Source: Solibacillus sp040274725 (lineage in GTDB: Bacteria > Bacillota > Bacilli > Bacillales_A > Planococcaceae). Taken from it: a DNA stretch of 64,000 bases. The DNA lies in NCBI GenBank assembly GCA_040274725.1, contig JBEMAQ010000013.1:41806-105805 (forward strand), read 5' to 3'. Each line of letters begins with the position of its first letter. The first letter of the stretch is position 1. Position numbers and translations under genes: made by a program. This document shows, piece by piece, positions 61,000 through 64,000 of the stretch. A model generated the notes under the pieces. It was not told where the DNA came from. It saw only the letters and a program-made list of their open reading frames with translations, and made no database searches.

Positions 61000-62536
61000 A
61001 CAACCAGTAGCACTAATCATTTTAGACGGCTTTGCCTTTCGTGATGAAGTGAAGGGGAACGCTGTAGCACAAGCAAATAAACCAAATTTCGATCGTTACT
61101 GGAATGCTTATCCGCACGCAACACTCGTTGCGAGCGGTGAGGCGGTAGGTCTTCCGGACGGTCAAATGGGGAACTCTGAAGTTGGTCACTTAAATATCGG
61201 CGCAGGCCGTATTGTGTACCAAAGCTTAACGCGTGTTCATAAATCAATTCGCGAGGGTGATTTTTTCCGTAATGAAGCATTCCTAAGTGCAGTAGAGCAT
61301 GCGAAAGCAAATGGCTCGAAGCTTCACTTAATGGGGTTACTTTCTGACGGTGGAGTACATAGCCATTATGAGCATTTGTTTGCGCTACTAAAGTTAGCAA
61401 AAGCGAATGGCTTAGATGAAGTATATGTACACGGCTTTTTAGATGGCCGTGACGTAGGGCCGACAACAGCGCTTGGCTATATCGAGGAAACAGAAAAGCA
61501 AATGGCGGACATTGGTGTCGGAAAATTCGCATCGATTCACGGCCGCTACTATGCAATGGACCGCGATAAGCGCTGGGACCGCGTGGAATTAACATACAAA
61601 GCATTAGTTGACGGTGTTGGTCAAACAGCCGCGTCAGCTACAGCAGGCGTTCAGTCTTCCTATGAGCGTGATGTGGCCGATGAGTTTGTCATTCCGTTTA
61701 CGCTAACTGAAGAAGGGTGTCCAGTAGCGACGGTGGAGTCGAATGATGCAGTCATTTTCTTCAACTTCCGCCCGGACCGCGCGATTCAACTGTCAACGGT
61801 ATTCACAAACGAAAAATTTGCAGGCTTTGAAGTATCAGAAAAGCATCCGAAAAATGTCAAATTCGTATCATTCACACATTACAGTGATGATGTGGTTGCA
61901 GAGGTTGCATTCCATAAAGAAAACTTAGAAAATACAATTGGTGAGGTCATCGCAAAAGCAGGGAAAACCCAGCTACGTATTGCCGAAACGGAAAAGTATC
62001 CGCATGTCACGTTCTTTATGAGCGGTGGGCGTGAGGGAACATTCCCAGGTGAGGAGCGTATTTTAATCAACTCACCAAAAGTGGCGACATACGACTTACA
62101 GCCAGAAATGAGTGCATATGAAGTAACGGATGCGCTTGTTGCAGCAATTGAAGCGGATAAATTCGACGGTATCATTTTAAACTTCGCAAACCCGGATATG
62201 GTTGGGCACTCTGGCATGCTAGAGCCAACGATTAAGGCAATCGAAGTAGTAGACGCGTGCCTAGGTCGTGTTGTAGACGCACTTCATGCAAAAGGCGGTC
62301 ACGCAATTATTACAGCGGACCACGGGAATTCAGATGAAGTGATTACACTTGATGACCAGCCAATGACAGCGCACACGACGAATCCGGTGCCAGTCATTGT
62401 GACAAAAGCAGACTTAGTACTGCGCGAAGACGGCATTTTAGCCGATCTTGCGCCAACGATGCTAACGCTACTCGATATTGAACAACCTGCCGAGATGACA
62501 GGAAATACGTTAATTACGTCAAGCAAAGCTGACTGA
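60992..62536 (+). CDS. gpmI: Phosphoglycerate mutase, cofactor-independent
   Basis: 514 residues, Mn-dependent alkaline-phosphatase-like enzyme. The phosphoserine lies in GQMGNSEVGHLNIGAGR (about 62), metal ligands in LDGFAFRD near the start, DGRDVGPTT in the insert, and ITADHGNSDE at the end. This class is sensitive to pH through Mn and is tied to spore germination in Bacillus. Translation is coupled to tpiA. Confidence 0.97.
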   Translation: MPKQPVALIILDGFAFRDEVKGNAVAQANKPNFDRYWNAYPHATLVASGEAVGLPDGQMGNSEVGHLNIGAGRIVYQSLTRVHKSIREGDFFRNEAFLSAVEHAKANGSKLHLMGLLSDGGVHSHYEHLFALLKLAKANGLDEVYVHGFLDGRDVGPTTALGYIEETEKQMADIGVGKFASIHGRYYAMDRDKRWDRVELTYKALVDGVGQTAASATAGVQSSYERDVADEFVIPFTLTEEGCPVATVESNDAVIFFNFRPDRAIQLSTVFTNEKFAGFEVSEKHPKNVKFVSFTHYSDDVVAEVAFHKENLENTIGEVIAKAGKTQLRIAETEKYPHVTFFMSGGREGTFPGEERILINSPKVATYDLQPEMSAYEVTDALVAAIEADKFDGIILNFANPDMVGHSGMLEPTIKAIEVVDACLGRVVDALHAKGGHAIITADHGNSDEVITLDDQPMTAHTTNPVPVIVTKADLVLREDGILADLAPTMLTLLDIEQPAEMTGNTLITSSKAD

Positions 62537-62595
62537 TTATATAGCTTGCCTATGCAAGCACCTAATAAAATTAAGTACAGAGGAGATTTTATATT

Positions 62596-63891
62596 ATGCC
62601 ATTCATTACTCAAGTATATGCTCGCGAAGTGTTAGACTCTCGCGGTAACCCAACAGTAGAAGTTGAAGTATTCACAGAATCAGGCGCATTTGGTCGCGCA
62701 ATCGTACCATCTGGTGCATCAACTGGTGAATATGAAGCAGTAGAATTACGTGATGGAGATGCAGGCCGTTACTTAGGTAAAGGTGTTGAAAAAGCGGTAG
62801 AAAACGTAAATACAATTATCGCTCAAGAATTAGAAGGTCAATATTCTGTATTAGACCAAGTTGTAGTAGACCAAGCGTTAATCGAGCTTGACGGTACAGA
62901 CAACAAAGGTAAATTAGGTGCAAATGCAATCCTAGGTGTATCAATGGCCGTAGCGCACGCAGCAGCTGACTATTTAGACGTTCCTTTATACCAATACTTA
63001 GGCGGTTTCAACTCGAAGCAATTACCAGTACCAATGATGAACATCATCAACGGTGGTGCACATGCTGACAACAACGTAGATATTCAAGAATTCATGGTTA
63101 TGCCAGTAGGCGCAAAATCATTCAAAGAAGCATTACGTATGGGAACTGAAATCTTCCATAACTTAAAAGCGGTATTAAAAGCAAAAGGCTACAATACAGC
63201 TGTAGGTGACGAAGGCGGTTTCGCACCGAACTTAGGATCAAACGAAGAGGCAATCACAATCATTATTGAAGCAGTTGAAAAAGCTGGCTATAAAATGGGC
63301 GAAGAAATCCGTATCGCACTTGACGTAGCATCTTCTGAAATTTACAACAAAGAAACTGGCAAATATGTATTAGCTGGTGAAGGCGTAGAAAAAACGTCTG
63401 AAGAAATGGTTGCTTGGTACGAGGAGTTAACTTCTAAATACCCAATCATCTCAATCGAAGACGGCTTAGACGAAAACGACTGGGCTGGCCACAAATTATT
63501 AACTGAAAAAATCGGCGACCGCGTACAATTAGTAGGTGACGACCTGTTCGTAACAAACACTGCTAAATTGTCTCAAGGAATTGAGCAAGGCGTTGGTAAT
63601 GCGATTTTAGTAAAAGTAAACCAAATCGGTACACTTACTGAAACATTCGAAGCAATCGAAATGGCACAGCGCGCTGGTTACACAGCGGTTATTTCTCACC
63701 GTTCAGGCGAATCTGAGGATAACACAATTGCGGATATCGCGATCGCAACAAATGCTGGTCAAATCAAAACAGGTGCACCATCTCGTACAGACCGCGTAGC
63801 GAAGTATAACCAATTACTACGCATCGAGGATCAACTTGGTCACACTGCACGCTTTGAAGGTCTTAAATCTTTCTATAACTTAAATAAATAA
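62596..63891 (+). CDS. eno: Enolase
   Basis: 431 residues. REVLDSRGNPTVEVEV start, SGASTGEYEA loop, GDEGGFAPNLG, Mg ligands in the SIEDGLDENDW and VGDDLFVTN regions, and the signature ILVKVNQIGTLTET (about 340), then SHRSGE. Makes phosphoenolpyruvate. AGAGGAG lies nine bases before the ATG; a gap of 59 bases separates it from gpmI. Confidence 0.98.
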   Translation: MPFITQVYAREVLDSRGNPTVEVEVFTESGAFGRAIVPSGASTGEYEAVELRDGDAGRYLGKGVEKAVENVNTIIAQELEGQYSVLDQVVVDQALIELDGTDNKGKLGANAILGVSMAVAHAAADYLDVPLYQYLGGFNSKQLPVPMMNIINGGAHADNNVDIQEFMVMPVGAKSFKEALRMGTEIFHNLKAVLKAKGYNTAVGDEGGFAPNLGSNEEAITIIIEAVEKAGYKMGEEIRIALDVASSEIYNKETGKYVLAGEGVEKTSEEMVAWYEELTSKYPIISIEDGLDENDWAGHKLLTEKIGDRVQLVGDDLFVTNTAKLSQGIEQGVGNAILVKVNQIGTLTETFEAIEMAQRAGYTAVISHRSGESEDNTIADIAIATNAGQIKTGAPSRTDRVAKYNQLLRIEDQLGHTARFEGLKSFYNLNK

Positions 63892-63896
63892 TTATT

Positions 63897-63946
63897 CAAA
63901 CTCCCTAAAAGTGAGCAAGAGCTTACTTTTAGGGAGTTTTTTAGGC
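63897..63946 (+). terminator. Intrinsic terminator of the glycolytic operon
   Basis: AACTCCCTAAAAGT and ACTTTTAGGGAGTT arms around GAGCAAGAGCTT, then TTTT. The last 54 bases of the window show no feature. Confidence 0.93.
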
Positions 63947-64000
63947 TTGAATTTACACTTTAAGTGCAACACCAAAAGAGACTCAGCGATTCAAACCTTG

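Noticed and set aside
61017..61604. 195-codon minus-strand frame over gpmI
   Set aside because: Antisense of a well-conserved enzyme; composition unlike a real protein.
1..64000. CRISPR arrays, insertion sequences, prophage or toxin-antitoxin genes
   Set aside because: No regularly spaced repeats, transposase, integrase or phage genes were seen on either strand.

Overview
The window is one stretch of a low-to-mid G+C, endospore-forming Firmicute chromosome. Gene content and order (hprK-lgt-ppaX-yvoF-his operon-yvcD-trxB-yvcI-rapZ-yvcK-whiA-crh-clpP, cggR-gap-pgk-tpi-gpmI-eno, a CotF-type coat protein, an SLH-anchored surface protein) fit a Bacillales member of the Lysinibacillus/Solibacillus (Planococcaceae) type. 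The genus is my inference; no 16S gene is present.

Layout. 1-4.7 kb: the end of an ABC permease gene, an LcfB-type acyl-CoA ligase with a FadR-like box, and an ECF sigma factor with an overlapping membrane-protein gene (probable anti-sigma factor). 5.4-16.1 kb: an iron/heme locus, with a 2170-residue NEAT-like/SLH surface protein facing a NEAT membrane protein and a heme ABC transporter (isdE, isdF, ATPase), with three Fur-like boxes between. 16.1-25.2 kb: an S9 peptidase, an EAL-HDOD protein, YvjA, cytochrome c-551, hprK, lgt, ppaX, yvoF, and a thiamine transporter under a TPP riboswitch. 25.5-31.2 kb: the histidine operon hisZGDBHF(IE), with no hisA. 31.3-38.6 kb: the trxB/yvc cluster, crh and clpP (with a CtsR box). 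38.8 kb: tRNA-Arg(CCG). 39.4-44.1 kb: a RocB-like M20 peptidase and a polar amino-acid ABC transporter. 44.3-51.9 kb: a reductive pyrimidine (or hydantoin) degradation cluster with a PucR regulator. 52-56.2 kb: a CotF-like gene and a multiplied LemA/TPM cassette that includes a pseudogene. 56.2-63.9 kb: a glutaredoxin-like gene and the CggR-controlled lower glycolysis operon.

How the parts work together. HprK, Crh and the CcpA-type site before crh form a carbon-control module. CggR has a clear tandem operator before the glycolytic genes. The heme locus has the parts to capture heme at the S-layer, pass it through the wall and import it. PreT/PreA, the dihydropyrimidinase and the M20 amidohydrolase together can convert uracil or thymine to beta-amino acids.

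The least-explained DNA is non-coding. One repeat-like element, bounded by inverted ACTTCTTTCAG arms, begins on the stop codon of two unrelated genes. In its longer copy it carries a cloverleaf-like set of hairpins, followed by a segment able to pair with the Shine-Dalgarno sequence of the ABC permease gene. A second dispersed repeat lies directly behind two other stop codons in the same orientation. These, the variant heme motif in the giant surface protein, the missing hisA and the decayed TPM gene are the main points to follow up. No CRISPR array, insertion sequence, prophage or rRNA was seen.
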